Shown here one piece after another: positions 45,185 through 54,568 of a stretch of 64,000 nt of DNA (its first letter is position 1; the number at the start of each line of letters is the position of its first letter). A program made the translations under genes and the position numbers. Under the pieces are notes generated by a model that saw only the letters and a program-made list of their open reading frames with translations, did no database searches and was not told the DNA's origin. The stretch is taken from assembly GCF_900100965.1 (NCBI RefSeq), contig NZ_FMUJ01000001.1:668272-732271 (forward strand), in the 5' to 3' direction. Source of the stretch: Variovorax sp. EL159 (GTDB lineage Bacteria; Pseudomonadota; Gammaproteobacteria; Burkholderiales; Burkholderiaceae_C).

Positions 45185-46282
45185 TTACTGCTCCATCGCG
45201 GCCTTGACCTCTTGCCCGAGGTCAAGGACCGACATCGCGTAGTAGCTGCTCCAGTTGTAGCGCGTGATGACGTAGAAGTTGCGCGTGCCGGCCACGTAGG
45301 TCGGCGGCGCATCGGCGCCGTTCTGCAGTTCGATGAGCGCGAGCAGGCCCTTGTGCCGAATGCCTTCGCCCTCGGGCACCGCGCCCGCCGCCACGAAGCT
45401 GTCGATGCTGAAGGTCGGCAGTATGTCGGGCGCCAGCAGCAACCCCTTCTGAAGCCGCGCTTCGTCGAAGTGCACCGGGTAGATCGCGGGCATGCCCGGC
45501 TTCCAGCCGAAGGCCTTGAAGTAGTTGGCGACCGAGCCGATCACGTCGGCCGGGTTGTTGACGAGGTCGATGCGGCCGTCGCCGTCGAAGTCGACCGCGT
45601 ACTTGGCGATGCTGCTGGGCATGAACTGCGGCATGCCCATGGCGCCGGCGTAGCTGCCCAGCGGCGTGAGCGGGTCGTCGGCCGTGCGGCTCTCGGTGCT
45701 CAGAAAGCTTTCGAGCTCGCCGCGAAAGAAGGCTTCGCGTTCCGCGGCGCGCGGGTGGCCCTGCGGAAAGTCGAAGGAGAGCGTGGCCAGCGCGTCGATC
45801 ACGCGGAAGTTGCCCATGTTGCGGCCGTAGATGGTTTCCACGCCGATGATGCCGACGATGATCTCCGCCGGCACGCCGTACACCTGTTCGGCGCGCGCCA
45901 GCGTGTCGGCATTGGCGCGCCAGAAGCGCACGCCGGCTGCGATGCGTACCGGGTCGATGAAGCGGCTGCGGTAGGTCTGCCAGTTCTTCACCGTGCCGAC
46001 CGGGCCCGGCAGCATGAGGCGCGGCACGTTGGGCAGAAAGCGCGCGTTGCCGATGGTGGCACGCACCCAGTCGCGGTCGAGGCCGCGGCGCTCGGCCACC
46101 TCGTCGGCGAATCGCATCGCGTCGTCGCGCGTGGCGTAGGGGATGGTGCCGCGCACGGCGTTGCTCGCCACGCGGCCATTGGAAGACTTCTGGGCTACAG
46201 CCGCTGTCGACCATGCGCAGCAGGCGGCGAGAAGGGCAACTGCCGCAACGGTGCGGGATGGCGTGGGGAGAAAAAATCGCAT
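45185..46282 (-). CDS. mltB: Lytic murein transglycosylase B
   Basis: 365 residues from ATG 46282, with a signal peptide (TVAAVALLAACCAWSTAAVA). The cleavage region has Cys-Cys but no strict lipobox, so it may be periplasmic rather than lipid-anchored. The SLT_2 catalytic domain is clear: IVGIIGVETIYGRNMGNFRVIDAL carries the catalytic Glu, and LGSYAGAMGMPQFMPSSIAKYAVDFDGDGRIDL follows. It cleaves peptidoglycan glycan strands to 1,6-anhydro products. An upstream in-frame start at 46330 would place extra residues before the signal peptide and was rejected. Confidence 0.92.
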   Translation of the reverse strand: MRFFLPTPSRTVAAVALLAACCAWSTAAVAQKSSNGRVASNAVRGTIPYATRDDAMRFADEVAERRGLDRDWVRATIGNARFLPNVPRLMLPGPVGTVKNWQTYRSRFIDPVRIAAGVRFWRANADTLARAEQVYGVPAEIIVGIIGVETIYGRNMGNFRVIDALATLSFDFPQGHPRAAEREAFFRGELESFLSTESRTADDPLTPLGSYAGAMGMPQFMPSSIAKYAVDFDGDGRIDLVNNPADVIGSVANYFKAFGWKPGMPAIYPVHFDEARLQKGLLLAPDILPTFSIDSFVAAGAVPEGEGIRHKGLLALIELQNGADAPPTYVAGTRNFYVITRYNWSSYYAMSVLDLGQEVKAAMEQ

Positions 46283-46336
46283 GAGGCCGATTGTGCCGCC
46301 CGTGCGCGCGGCCCTTCCCAAGGGACACATGTGGTT

Positions 46337-48361
46337 TCAGCCGCGCGGGTTCGCGGCGGGCCAGCTGAGGCGGCGGAACTCGCGGCGCAGGGTCGAGAGC
46401 GTCTGTGGCGTGGCCTTGGCGTAGCGCTGGGCTTCGAGCTTGAGCAGCCAGTCGCGAACGGCCTGGGCGGCGGGGCCGAAGCGGGCGTCGGCCGCCTGCG
46501 CCATCTGGCGGGGCGGGGTCGTCTCGGGCAGCCGCAGGCCGGCCTTGGCCAGGCGCGTGCGGGCCTGGCCCAGCAGGCGCAGCCACGGGTCGTGCCGGCT
46601 GCGCTCCCACAGCGTCCAGGCCGCGCCGGCAATGCTCGCGCCGATCAGCAGGTACAGCAGCACATAGGCCAGGTCTTCGAGGCTCGGGGCCTCGAAGCCG
46701 ATGTTCTTCAACAGGTTGAGCTGCCGGCTCTGCGTGTAGTTGAGCACCCACTGGTTCCAGCCGTTGTTCACGGCCTCCCATGCGGCGCGGATGTTCTGCG
46801 CGAGCGTGGGGCTCATGGCGCCGATGGCACCGGCGAACAAGCCCGGCTGCTGCACCAGCCGCTGCATCTGCCCGATGCGGCCCGGTGCCACGGAGGCGGT
46901 CGGATCGACGCGCACCCAGCCCGTGCCTTCTTGCCAGACTTCGGCCCAGGCATGGGCGTCGCTCTGGCGCACGACCCAGTAGTTGTCGACGCTGTTGAGT
47001 TCGCCGCCCTGGTAGCCGGTCACGATGCGCGCCGGGATCTGCAGGTTGCGCATGAGCACCACGAAGGCCGAGGCGATGTGCTCGCAGAAGCCTTCCTTGC
47101 GGTCGAACCAGAATTCGTCGGCCGTGTCGTTGCCGTAGATGCCGGGGTCGAGCGTGTAGGTGTAGCCGCCGGTGCGCAGGCGCTTCAGGGCCGCCTGCAC
47201 GAAGGCCTGCGTGCTGGCTTCGTGCAGTGCCGGGTCGGCGCGCATCTCGGCCGCCAGCGCGGCGGTGCGCGGGTTGGTGCCGGGTGGCAGCGACAGGTAG
47301 GCCTGCAACTGGCCGCCGGTGCGCTTGATCGGGCCGCTCTGGAATTGCGTGTAGCTCTCGGCCTTGTAGCGGAGCAGGTCGTTGATCGGCCGGTTCGCGA
47401 GCCATTGCAGGTCGGGCGTGCCCGTGACCTCAAGGCCGGAGGCTTCGGGCGCGCGCTGTGCCGCATCGAGCGTCAGCAGCCAGGGCCGATTGTTGGCCTC
47501 GAGCGTGACCTCGTAGCGCACGGGTTCGCCGCTCACGCGCAGGTTGGCGGACCATTGCCCGCCGCGCAGCCACGATGGCAGGGCCGTCCACTCGCGGCCG
47601 TCGAACTGCGCCAGCACCGGGCCGCGAAAGTAGAGCTGGCTCTGCGGCGGCGCGCGGTTGCCCTCGAACTTGATGCGCGCGGCAATGCTGTCGTCGAGCG
47701 CGAGTTCGGCGATGGTGCCGACGCGCATGGTGTTCGACAGCCCGGTGCGCCCCGCCATGGCGTCGCTGGGCGTGCCCCAGAGCGGCGCGAAGCGCGGGAA
47801 CAGCAGAAACAGCGCCAGCATGATCGGCGCGCCGGCCAGGGCCATCCAGCCGGCGGTGCGCGCGGCCTGCATCAGCGGCGGGCGGCCGACGGGCATGTGC
47901 GCGTTGACCAGCGCGGTGAGCAGGCCGAGCAGCGCCAGCAGCATCGTGAAGGCGGTCAGCAGCGACTGCGAATAGAAGAAGTTCGTGAGCATCGCGAAGA
48001 AGCCCAGGAAGAAGATGACGAAGGCATCTCTTCTGGCGCGCAGCTCCAGCGTCTTGAGGGCCAGCAGGATGACGACGAGCGTCACGCCCGCATCGCGGCC
48101 CAGCAGCGTGCGGTGGGTGGCGTAGGTGGCTGCCAGCGTCAGCGCGAGCAGGGCGACCCGCCACCACCGACTGGGCAGTGGGCGCGCCTGCACCGCGAGG
48201 CTGCCGCGCCAGAGCAGGACCATGGCGGTGATGGCGGTGCACCACCACGGGATGTTCTCTGCCTGGGGCAGGACGATCAGCGCGATGACGGCCAGCAGAA
48301 AGAGCGTGTCCCTGGCATCCCGGGGGAGGGCTGCGAGTTGTCGCAGGAGCTTCTTCAACAT
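46337..48361 (-). CDS. TgpA-type membrane transglutaminase (DUF3488 plus transglutaminase core)
   Basis: 674 residues from ATG 48361. About six N-terminal membrane spans (roughly residues 15-200; ALIVLPQAENIPWWCTAITAMVLL) make up DUF3488. A periplasmic transglutaminase core has Cys426 in EGFCEHIASA, His in DAHAWAEVW and Asp in VRVDPTASV, and is followed by a C-terminal span (LLYLLIGASIAGAAWTLW) and a cytoplasmic tail. The Pseudomonas homologue TgpA is essential. Order moxR-DUF58-tgpA is a conserved cluster. The start overlaps the end of the DUF58 gene by 7 bp. Confidence 0.9.
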   Translation of the reverse strand: MLKKLLRQLAALPRDARDTLFLLAVIALIVLPQAENIPWWCTAITAMVLLWRGSLAVQARPLPSRWWRVALLALTLAATYATHRTLLGRDAGVTLVVILLALKTLELRARRDAFVIFFLGFFAMLTNFFYSQSLLTAFTMLLALLGLLTALVNAHMPVGRPPLMQAARTAGWMALAGAPIMLALFLLFPRFAPLWGTPSDAMAGRTGLSNTMRVGTIAELALDDSIAARIKFEGNRAPPQSQLYFRGPVLAQFDGREWTALPSWLRGGQWSANLRVSGEPVRYEVTLEANNRPWLLTLDAAQRAPEASGLEVTGTPDLQWLANRPINDLLRYKAESYTQFQSGPIKRTGGQLQAYLSLPPGTNPRTAALAAEMRADPALHEASTQAFVQAALKRLRTGGYTYTLDPGIYGNDTADEFWFDRKEGFCEHIASAFVVLMRNLQIPARIVTGYQGGELNSVDNYWVVRQSDAHAWAEVWQEGTGWVRVDPTASVAPGRIGQMQRLVQQPGLFAGAIGAMSPTLAQNIRAAWEAVNNGWNQWVLNYTQSRQLNLLKNIGFEAPSLEDLAYVLLYLLIGASIAGAAWTLWERSRHDPWLRLLGQARTRLAKAGLRLPETTPPRQMAQAADARFGPAAQAVRDWLLKLEAQRYAKATPQTLSTLRREFRRLSWPAANPRG

Positions 48362-49332
48362 AGCGCCAGCGCCTCCAGGCAGGCCCGCCGGTGGGCTTCC
48401 CCTTGCGAAGGCTTCACGACGCGCCCCTGAACCCGGACACCGTAGTCCACGCCGAGCCGGTCGGCCATCAGCACCCAGGCGCAGAGGCGTGAAATGCGCG
48501 CCTCGCCATCGGCGAGCCCGGTGGCCTGCGCGTCGAGCCACAGCTCTTCGCGTTGCGTCTGTTGCGTGTCTCGGCTGACGAGGTCTTCCGACCCGGCCGC
48601 CTGCGCCCGCGCGGCTTTCTTCCAGACCACGAGCTTCAGCGGATCGCCGGGCCGGTAGGCGCGCACGCCGTCGTATTCACCGGCCCCGTGCGCGCGCTGC
48701 GCGGCGGACAGCGCGGCCGGCCCGGACAGCGGCTCGCCCGGCGGCAACGGTGGCGGGTGTGCCTCGGGCGCGGGGTAGACCAGCATCTGCGCGGCGGGCC
48801 GCCACACCGTCCACACACGGAAGGTGCCGAGCGGAAAGCGCGTCTCGGCCGTCAGCGGCGGCACGGGATGCAGGCCGCGCCGCTCGGGCTGGAACGCGAT
48901 CTCGACGGTGGACGTGCCTTCGGCCGGCACGTCGGTCCAGGCCCATTGGCCGCTGCCCCGCACGGCCATGCCGATGCCGTAGCGCACGCTGCGCCGCGCG
49001 TTGTGCAGCACCACCCGGAAGACGGCCGCCGCGCCCGCGTAGTGCGCGTCTGGCGGCACCATGTGCATGGCCAGGCCGCGCAGCGTGCCGTGGCACACGT
49101 GCATGCCGACGGCCACGCTGCCGGCCAGCAGGAAGGTCAGCAGGTAGCCCAGGTTGAGCTGGTAGTTGATCGACGCGACCAGCAGCACGAGCAGCGTGGC
49201 GGCCAGCGTCCAGCCGGCGCGCGTGGGCACGATGTAGACGTTGCGCTGCGTCAGCTCCAGCGTGTCCGAGGGCGGGCGCCGCGACAGGAACCAGCCGTCG
49301 ATGCGTGAGCGCAGGGCGCCGACTGGGCTCAT
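48355..49332 (-). CDS. DUF58 domain protein
   Basis: 325 residues. Two close membrane spans at the N-terminus (AGWTLAATLLVLLVASINYQ and LGYLLTFLLAGSVAVGMHV, about residues 38-80) are followed by a soluble part that holds DUF58 (GAGEYDGVRAYRPGDPLKLVVWKKAAR), a von Willebrand factor A-like fold. DUF58 proteins go with MoxR AAA ATPases and transglutaminases, thought to act in envelope assembly or chaperoning. It is 67 bp downstream of moxR and overlaps tgpA by 7 bp. Confidence 0.9.
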   Translation of the reverse strand: MSPVGALRSRIDGWFLSRRPPSDTLELTQRNVYIVPTRAGWTLAATLLVLLVASINYQLNLGYLLTFLLAGSVAVGMHVCHGTLRGLAMHMVPPDAHYAGAAAVFRVVLHNARRSVRYGIGMAVRGSGQWAWTDVPAEGTSTVEIAFQPERRGLHPVPPLTAETRFPLGTFRVWTVWRPAAQMLVYPAPEAHPPPLPPGEPLSGPAALSAAQRAHGAGEYDGVRAYRPGDPLKLVVWKKAARAQAAGSEDLVSRDTQQTQREELWLDAQATGLADGEARISRLCAWVLMADRLGVDYGVRVQGRVVKPSQGEAHRRACLEALALC

Positions 49333-49399
49333 CGGAATGCCTTCGTCTTCGTGTTTCTCACGGCGGTGCGAGCCCTCTTCGGAGCGGCCGGTCGGGGGC

Positions 49400-50332
49400 T
49401 CACGGCAAAGGCACGGCCGCGATCATCGCGCGCACCTGCTCGACGGCGCCACGGCCCGCGTCGCCCACGGGCGTGAGGCGGTGCGCGATCGTCTGCGGCA
49501 GCACGGCCTGCACGTCGTCGGGCGCGACGTAGTTGCGGTTGGCCAGCAGCGCCTGCGCCTTGGCGGCGCGCAGCACGGCAATGCCGGCGCGCGGCGACAG
49601 GCCCTGCAGGAACCAGCGCCCCGAGCGCGAGGCCGCGATCAGGTCCTGCACATAGTTGAGCAGCGGTTCGGCCGCGTGCACCTGCTGCACGCGCTGCTGG
49701 ATGGCGGTCAGCTCGCCGGCGGTCAGCAGGGCGGGCAGGCTGGCCAGCATTTCGCGGCGGTCGACGCCGGCGAGCAGCTGGCGCTCGGCGGCGCGGTCGG
49801 GGTAGCCGAGCGAGATCCGCATCAGGAAGCGGTCGAGCTGGGATTCGGGCAGCGCGAAGGTGCCGAGCTGGTCTTGCGGGTTCTGCGTGGCGATCACGAA
49901 GAAGGGCGTGGGCAGCGGGCGCGTCTCGCCTTCGATGGTGACCTGCTTTTCTTCCATCGCCTCGAGCAGTGCGCTCTGGGTCTTGGGGCTGGCGCGGTTG
50001 ATTTCGTCGGCCAGCAGCACCTGGGCAAAGATCGGCCCGGGGTGGAACACGAAGGCCTGCTGCCCGCGGTCGTAGATCGCCACGCCCGACAGGTCGCCGG
50101 GCATCAGGTCGGCCGTGAACTGCACGCGCGAAAAATGTAAACCGAACGTGTGCGACAGCGCATGGGCGAGGGTGGTCTTGCCGACCCCCGGAACGTCCTC
50201 GATCAGCAGGTGTCCACCCGCCAACAGGCAGGCTACACAGTCGCGCACCTGCGCCTCTTTGCCCACGATCACCGTGTTAAGCTGACTCAGCAAAGTGGCT
50301 AGCTTCGCAGCAACGTCCATATTTGTATCCAT
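49400..50332 (-). CDS. MoxR family AAA+ ATPase
   Basis: 310 residues from ATG 50332 (a second ATG at 50320 is possible). Walker A is EDVPGVGKTTLAHAL, Walker B LLADEINRASPKTQSALLEAMEE and sensor 1 FVIATQNPQDQLG, with arginine-finger region ESQLDRFLMRISLGYP. MoxR proteins are ATP-driven chaperones for assembling metalloprotein or envelope complexes, working with DUF58/VWA partners, which is the next gene here. It is divergent from the histone-deacetylase-family gene across a 66-bp gap with an AT-rich stretch at 50318-50345. Confidence 0.93.
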   Translation of the reverse strand: MDTNMDVAAKLATLLSQLNTVIVGKEAQVRDCVACLLAGGHLLIEDVPGVGKTTLAHALSHTFGLHFSRVQFTADLMPGDLSGVAIYDRGQQAFVFHPGPIFAQVLLADEINRASPKTQSALLEAMEEKQVTIEGETRPLPTPFFVIATQNPQDQLGTFALPESQLDRFLMRISLGYPDRAAERQLLAGVDRREMLASLPALLTAGELTAIQQRVQQVHAAEPLLNYVQDLIAASRSGRWFLQGLSPRAGIAVLRAAKAQALLANRNYVAPDDVQAVLPQTIAHRLTPVGDAGRGAVEQVRAMIAAVPLP

Positions 50333-50398
50333 ATGCAAACGATACCGTAAGACCTTGCGGCCCCATGCCGCGTGAGGTCTAGACGTGGCGACAGAGAC

Positions 50399-51352
50399 AT
50401 GGGCAAGACAGGCTACTTCACACACCGCGACTTCTGGAAGCACGACATGGGCAACGGGCATCCCGAATGCCCCGGCCGACTGGATGCCATCGAAGACCGC
50501 CTGCTGCTCACCGGCGTGGGCGATGCGCTCGATCACCGTGACGTGCCGCTTGCCACCCTGCAGCAGATCACCCGGGCGCACAGCACGGCGCACGTCGAGC
50601 ACCTCGAAGAGCTGCACCAGCGTCTGGTGGCCGATGAGCCCGCCGGCGGCCCCGACCATGCACAGGTCGACCCCGACACCGTCCTGACCCGCTTCACGCT
50701 GCTGGCCGCGCGCCGCGCCGCCGGCGCCGCGATTGCCGCGACCGATGCCGTGATTGCCGGCGACATCGAAAACGCGTTCTGTTCGGTGCGTCCGCCGGGC
50801 CACCATGCCTGCCGCGAGCAGGCGATGGGCTTCTGTTTCTTCAACAACGTCGCCATCGCGGCGCGGCATGCCATCGACGTGCATGGCTTCGACCGCGTGG
50901 CCATCGTCGATTTCGACGTGCACCACGGCAACGGCACCGAGAACATCCTGTCGAACGATCCGCGCGTGCTGATGGTCGGCTTCTTCCAGCATCCGTTCTA
51001 TCCGTACAGCGGCACGGAGCATCCGGCTTCGAACATGCTGAATCTTCCGATTCCGGCCTACACCAAGGGCATGGACGTGCGGGAGATGATCGAAGCGGTC
51101 TGGATGCCTCGGCTCGAGGAATTCAAGCCGCAGATGATCTTTATCAGTGCCGGTTTCGACGCCCATCGCGAGGACGACCTGGGCCAGCTCGGCCTGAACG
51201 AGAACGACTTTGCCTGGATCACCGGCCGCGTGCACGACGTGGCAAAGCGCCATGCGCGCGGGCGCATCGTGTCGATGCTCGAAGGCGGCTACAACCTCGA
51301 TGCCTTGGCGCGCAGTGTCGAAGCCCATATCCGCGTGCTCGCGGACCTGTAA
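50399..51352 (+). CDS. Histone deacetylase family (acetylpolyamine amidohydrolase-like) enzyme
   Basis: 317 residues from ATG 50399. Zinc-enzyme motifs: SVRPPGHHACREQAMGFCFFNN holds the catalytic His-His pair, IVDFDVHHGNGTENIL the zinc Asp and His, and ISAGFDAHREDDLG the second zinc Asp, closing with MLEGGYNLDAL. Bacterial members deacetylate polyamines or acetylated small amides; the substrate is not set by sequence. The stop overlaps the next ATG (TAATG, 51350-51354), so it is coupled to the MscS-type channel gene. Confidence 0.93.
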   Translation: MGKTGYFTHRDFWKHDMGNGHPECPGRLDAIEDRLLLTGVGDALDHRDVPLATLQQITRAHSTAHVEHLEELHQRLVADEPAGGPDHAQVDPDTVLTRFTLLAARRAAGAAIAATDAVIAGDIENAFCSVRPPGHHACREQAMGFCFFNNVAIAARHAIDVHGFDRVAIVDFDVHHGNGTENILSNDPRVLMVGFFQHPFYPYSGTEHPASNMLNLPIPAYTKGMDVREMIEAVWMPRLEEFKPQMIFISAGFDAHREDDLGQLGLNENDFAWITGRVHDVAKRHARGRIVSMLEGGYNLDALARSVEAHIRVLADL

Positions 51353-52671
51353 TGCAGCCGGCGTCGTTCGGCGCCATGTTTTTCCAATCGATGAACTTCA
51401 ATGACTTCACACAACGATTGAGCCAGGTCGATGCGCGCGGCCTTACCATCGAACTTGCCGCCGTCGTGGCCTGCGTGGCGCTGGCCTGGGCCGTCTGCAA
51501 ATGGTTCGGACGCGACCAGCCCAAGGACTCGATCTGGTTCGGCGAACGCACCTTCGACGGCCTGCTGTTCCCGCTGCTGTCGCTGGTGCTGACCGACCTG
51601 GCGCGGCGCGCGGTGATCGAACTGCAGCCCGTGCTGGTGCTGCGCATCGCGGTGTCGGTGTTCTTGTCGCTGGTGGTCATCCGGTTGTTTGCACGGGTGT
51701 TGCGCGCGGTGTTTCCCGCGTCGAACCTCGTGCGGCTGATCGAGCGCACGATCTCGTGGCTGGCCTGGATCGCGGCGGTGCTGTGGATCGTCGGGCTGCT
51801 GCCGCCGGTGCTGGCCGAGCTCGACGAGATCACGCTGGCCTTCGGCAAGACGCGCGTGAGCCTGCAGACGATCTTCCAGGGCGTGTTGTCGGCCGGGTTG
51901 GTGATGGTGATTGCGCTGTGGATCTCCAGCACCATCGAGAAGCGCATCCTGCGCGAGGCCGTCACCGATCTTTCGATGCGCAAGGTGGCGTCGAACGCGG
52001 TGCGTGCGTTTCTGCTGCTGGTCGGCTTGCTGTTCGCGTTGTCGGCGGTGGGCGTGGACCTGACGGCGCTGTCGGTGCTCGGCGGTGCGCTCGGCGTGGG
52101 CCTGGGCTTCGGCCTGCAGAAGCTGGCGGCCAACTATGTGAGCGGCTTCGTGATCCTGCTCGAACGCTCGATCCGCATCGGCGACAACGTGAAGGTCGAC
52201 ACCTTCGAAGGCCGCATCACCGACATCAAGACGCGCTACACGCTCATTCGCGCAGGCAACGGGCGCGAGGCCATCGTGCCGAACGAGTCGCTCATCACCA
52301 GCCGGGTGGAAAACCTCTCGCTGGCCGACCGCAAGTTCAACATCACGACCAGCATCGTGGTCGGCTACGAGAGCGACGTGGCGCAGGTGCAGTCCATCCT
52401 GTGCGAGGCCGCCAAGGCGCAGCCGCGTGTCATGACCGAGCCGGTGCCGGTGGCCTACCTGCTCAATTTCGCGCCCGATGGGCTGGAGTTCACCCTCAAC
52501 TTCTGGGTGGCAGACCCCGAGAAGGGCAAGGACAACCTGCGCTCGGCCATCAACGTCGCCATCCTCGACGGGCTGCGGGGTGCGGGCATTGACATTCCCT
52601 ATCCACAGCGCGTGTTGCGCGTGGAATCTTTGCCGCCGGGAGCCGCGCCAGCGCCCGACGCTGTTTTATAA
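51352..52671 (+). CDS. MscS-family mechanosensitive channel
   Basis: 439 residues (internal ATGs at 51376 and 51391 are possible starts). Several N-terminal spans lead to the pore helix LTALSVLGGALGVGLGFGLQKLAANYVSGF (about 238-267), typical of MscS, then the beta domain with VKVDTFEGRITDIKTRYTLIRAGNGREAIVPN and a C-terminal alpha/beta domain. It opens under membrane tension to release solutes on osmotic downshock. It is the second gene of a two-gene unit with the deacetylase-family enzyme. A hairpin with T-run follows. Confidence 0.92.
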   Translation: MQPASFGAMFFQSMNFNDFTQRLSQVDARGLTIELAAVVACVALAWAVCKWFGRDQPKDSIWFGERTFDGLLFPLLSLVLTDLARRAVIELQPVLVLRIAVSVFLSLVVIRLFARVLRAVFPASNLVRLIERTISWLAWIAAVLWIVGLLPPVLAELDEITLAFGKTRVSLQTIFQGVLSAGLVMVIALWISSTIEKRILREAVTDLSMRKVASNAVRAFLLLVGLLFALSAVGVDLTALSVLGGALGVGLGFGLQKLAANYVSGFVILLERSIRIGDNVKVDTFEGRITDIKTRYTLIRAGNGREAIVPNESLITSRVENLSLADRKFNITTSIVVGYESDVAQVQSILCEAAKAQPRVMTEPVPVAYLLNFAPDGLEFTLNFWVADPEKGKDNLRSAINVAILDGLRGAGIDIPYPQRVLRVESLPPGAAPAPDAVL

Positions 52672-52702
52672 TCGTGGAAAAGCACGATCGTTCTTTTTTA
52701 TT
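52671..52702 (+). terminator. Intrinsic terminator after the MscS gene
   Basis: ATCGTG (52671-52676) and CACGAT (52683-52688) form a 6-bp stem around GAAAAG, followed by CGTTCTTTTTTATT. The stem is short but the T-run is strong. It starts at the last base of the mscS stop codon. Confidence 0.6.
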
Positions 52703-52808
52703 GGCGCGCGAATGCCGACAAGAAGAATGGAGAGGCTGCAAAGGTCGCGTCCTAGAATGACCGGTTGCCCTCGAAGCCCCCTTTTTGCAATCCAATGGAG
52801 TCAAGTCA

Positions 52809-53558
52809 ATGAAGGTTCTTGTGCCTGTCAAACGGGTCGTCGATTACAACGTGAAGGTGCGCGTGAAGAGCGACGGCACCGGGGTGGACATTGCCAACGT
52901 CAAGATGAGCATGAACCCCTTCGACGAGATCGCGGTGGAAGAAGCGGTGCGCCTGAAGGAAAAGGGCGTGGTCACCGAGGTGATCGCCGTGTCGTGCGGC
53001 GATGCCAAGTGCCAGGAAACCCTGCGCACGGCCATGGCCATCGGTGCCGACCGCGGCATCCTCGTTGAAACCACCGAAGAGCTGCAGCCCCTGGCTGTCG
53101 CCAAGCTGCTCAAGGCGCTGGTGGACAAGGAACAGCCCCAGCTCATCATCCTGGGCAAGCAAGCCATCGACGACGACGCCAACCAGACCGGCCAGATGCT
53201 GGCCGCGCTGGCCGACCTGCCGCAAGCCACCTTCGCCTCCAAGGTCGAAGTCGCGGGCGACAAAGCCACCGTGACCCGCGAAGTCGACGGCGGCCTGGAA
53301 ACCGTCTCCCTCACGCTGCCGGCCGTCATCACGACCGACCTGCGCCTGAACGAGCCGCGCTACGTCACCTTGCCCAACATCATGAAGGCCAAGAAGAAGC
53401 AGCTGGACACCTTCAAGCCCGAAGACCTGGGCGTGGACGTCAAGCCGCGCCTGAAGACCCTGAAGGTCAGCGAGCCCCCGAAGCGTGGCGCCGGCATCAA
53501 GGTGCCTGACGTTGCAACGCTGGTGGACAAACTGAAGAACGAAGCGAAGGTGATCTGA
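52809..53558 (+). CDS. etfB: Electron transfer flavoprotein beta subunit
   Basis: 249 residues. [23 protein letters not shown] opens the protein; [23 protein letters not shown] and [20 protein letters not shown] are the ETF-beta AMP-binding and recognition regions. It carries electrons from acyl-CoA dehydrogenases to ETF-ubiquinone oxidoreductase together with the alpha subunit. An upstream TTG at 52785 was rejected; ATG 52809 has GGAG nearby. TAGAAT at 52753 could be a -10 box. etfA follows after 2 bp. Confidence 0.96.
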   Translation: MKVLVPVKRVVDYNVKVRVKSDGTGVDIANVKMSMNPFDEIAVEEAVRLKEKGVVTEVIAVSCGDAKCQETLRTAMAIGADRGILVETTEELQPLAVAKLLKALVDKEQPQLIILGKQAIDDDANQTGQMLAALADLPQATFASKVEVAGDKATVTREVDGGLETVSLTLPAVITTDLRLNEPRYVTLPNIMKAKKKQLDTFKPEDLGVDVKPRLKTLKVSEPPKRGAGIKVPDVATLVDKLKNEAKVI

Positions 53559-53560
53559 AC

Positions 53561-54493
53561 ATGACCGCACTTGTTATTGCCGAACACGACCACGCCAGCA
53601 TCAAGCCGGCCACCCTCAACACCGTGACCGCAGCGCTGGCTTGCGGTGGCGACGTCCACGTGCTCGTGGCTGGTGCCAATGCAGCAGAAGCAGCTAAGGC
53701 CGCCGCGCAGATCGCAGGCGTCTCCAAGGTGATCGCTGCAGACAGCGCATCCCTCGCAGAAAACCTCGCCGAGAACGTCGCGGCCCAGGTGCTGGCCATC
53801 GCCGGCAACTACAGCCACATCCTGTTCCCCTCGACCGCCAACGGCAAGAACGTCGCTCCGCGCGTCGCTGCCAAGCTCGATGTGGCACAGATCAGCGACA
53901 TCACCAAGGTCGACAGCCCCGACACCTTCGAGCGCCCGATCTACGCCGGCAACGCGATTGCCACGGTGCAGAGCAGCGACGCCACCAAGGTGATCACGGT
54001 TCGCACGACCGGCTTCGACGCCGCAGCCGCCACCGGTGGCAGCGCAGCGATCGAAACGGCTGAAGGCGTCGCGGACAGCGGCAAGAGCAGCTTCGTGGGC
54101 CGTGAAGTCACCAAGAGCGAGCGCCCTGAACTGACGGCGGCCAAGATCATCGTCTCGGGTGGCCGTGCCTTGGGCAGCGCCGAGAAGTTCACCGAAGTGA
54201 TGGCACCGCTGGCCGACAAGCTGAACGCAGGCCTGGGCGCCAGCCGCGCTGCAGTGGACGCGGGCTATGCCCCGAACGACTGGCAAGTGGGCCAGACGGG
54301 CAAGATCGTCGCGCCGCAGCTGTACATCGCAGCGGGCATCTCGGGCGCGATCCAGCACTTGGCCGGCATGAAGGACTCCAAGGTGATCGTGGCGATCAAC
54401 AAGGACGAAGAAGCGCCGATCTTCTCGGTGGCCGACTATGGCCTCGTGGCCGACCTGTTCGTGGCTGTGCCCCAACTGGTCAAGGCGCTCTGA
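53561..54493 (+). CDS. etfA: Electron transfer flavoprotein alpha subunit
   Basis: 310 residues. The C-terminal FAD domain is typical: [42 protein letters not shown] and [46 protein letters not shown]. It pairs with EtfB and holds FAD. The N-terminal domain is complete, starting [19 protein letters not shown]. It is followed by an intrinsic terminator at 54516 and then by an acyl-CoA dehydrogenase gene, its likely electron donor. Confidence 0.96.
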   Translation: MTALVIAEHDHASIKPATLNTVTAALACGGDVHVLVAGANAAEAAKAAAQIAGVSKVIAADSASLAENLAENVAAQVLAIAGNYSHILFPSTANGKNVAPRVAAKLDVAQISDITKVDSPDTFERPIYAGNAIATVQSSDATKVITVRTTGFDAAAATGGSAAIETAEGVADSGKSSFVGREVTKSERPELTAAKIIVSGGRALGSAEKFTEVMAPLADKLNAGLGASRAAVDAGYAPNDWQVGQTGKIVAPQLYIAAGISGAIQHLAGMKDSKVIVAINKDEEAPIFSVADYGLVADLFVAVPQLVKAL

Positions 54494-54515
54494 CCGTATC
54501 GACGCAATGAGCCAG

Positions 54516-54541
54516 AGGGCATCGTTCGCGATGCCCTTTCT
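54516..54541 (+). terminator. Intrinsic terminator after etfA
   Basis: AGGGCATCG (54516-54524), loop TTCG, CGATGCCCT (54529-54537), then TTCT. A 9-bp perfect stem with a UUCG tetraloop, placed 22 bases after the etfA stop and about 30 bases before the acyl-CoA dehydrogenase ATG. Confidence 0.8.
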
Positions 54542-54568
54542 ACATCTGCTGTATCTGGAGACAAGACC

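Noticed and set aside
44873..48430. An 1185-codon open frame on the plus strand
   Set aside because: Antisense to HD, mltB and tgpA genes; low-complexity, no recognisable domain.
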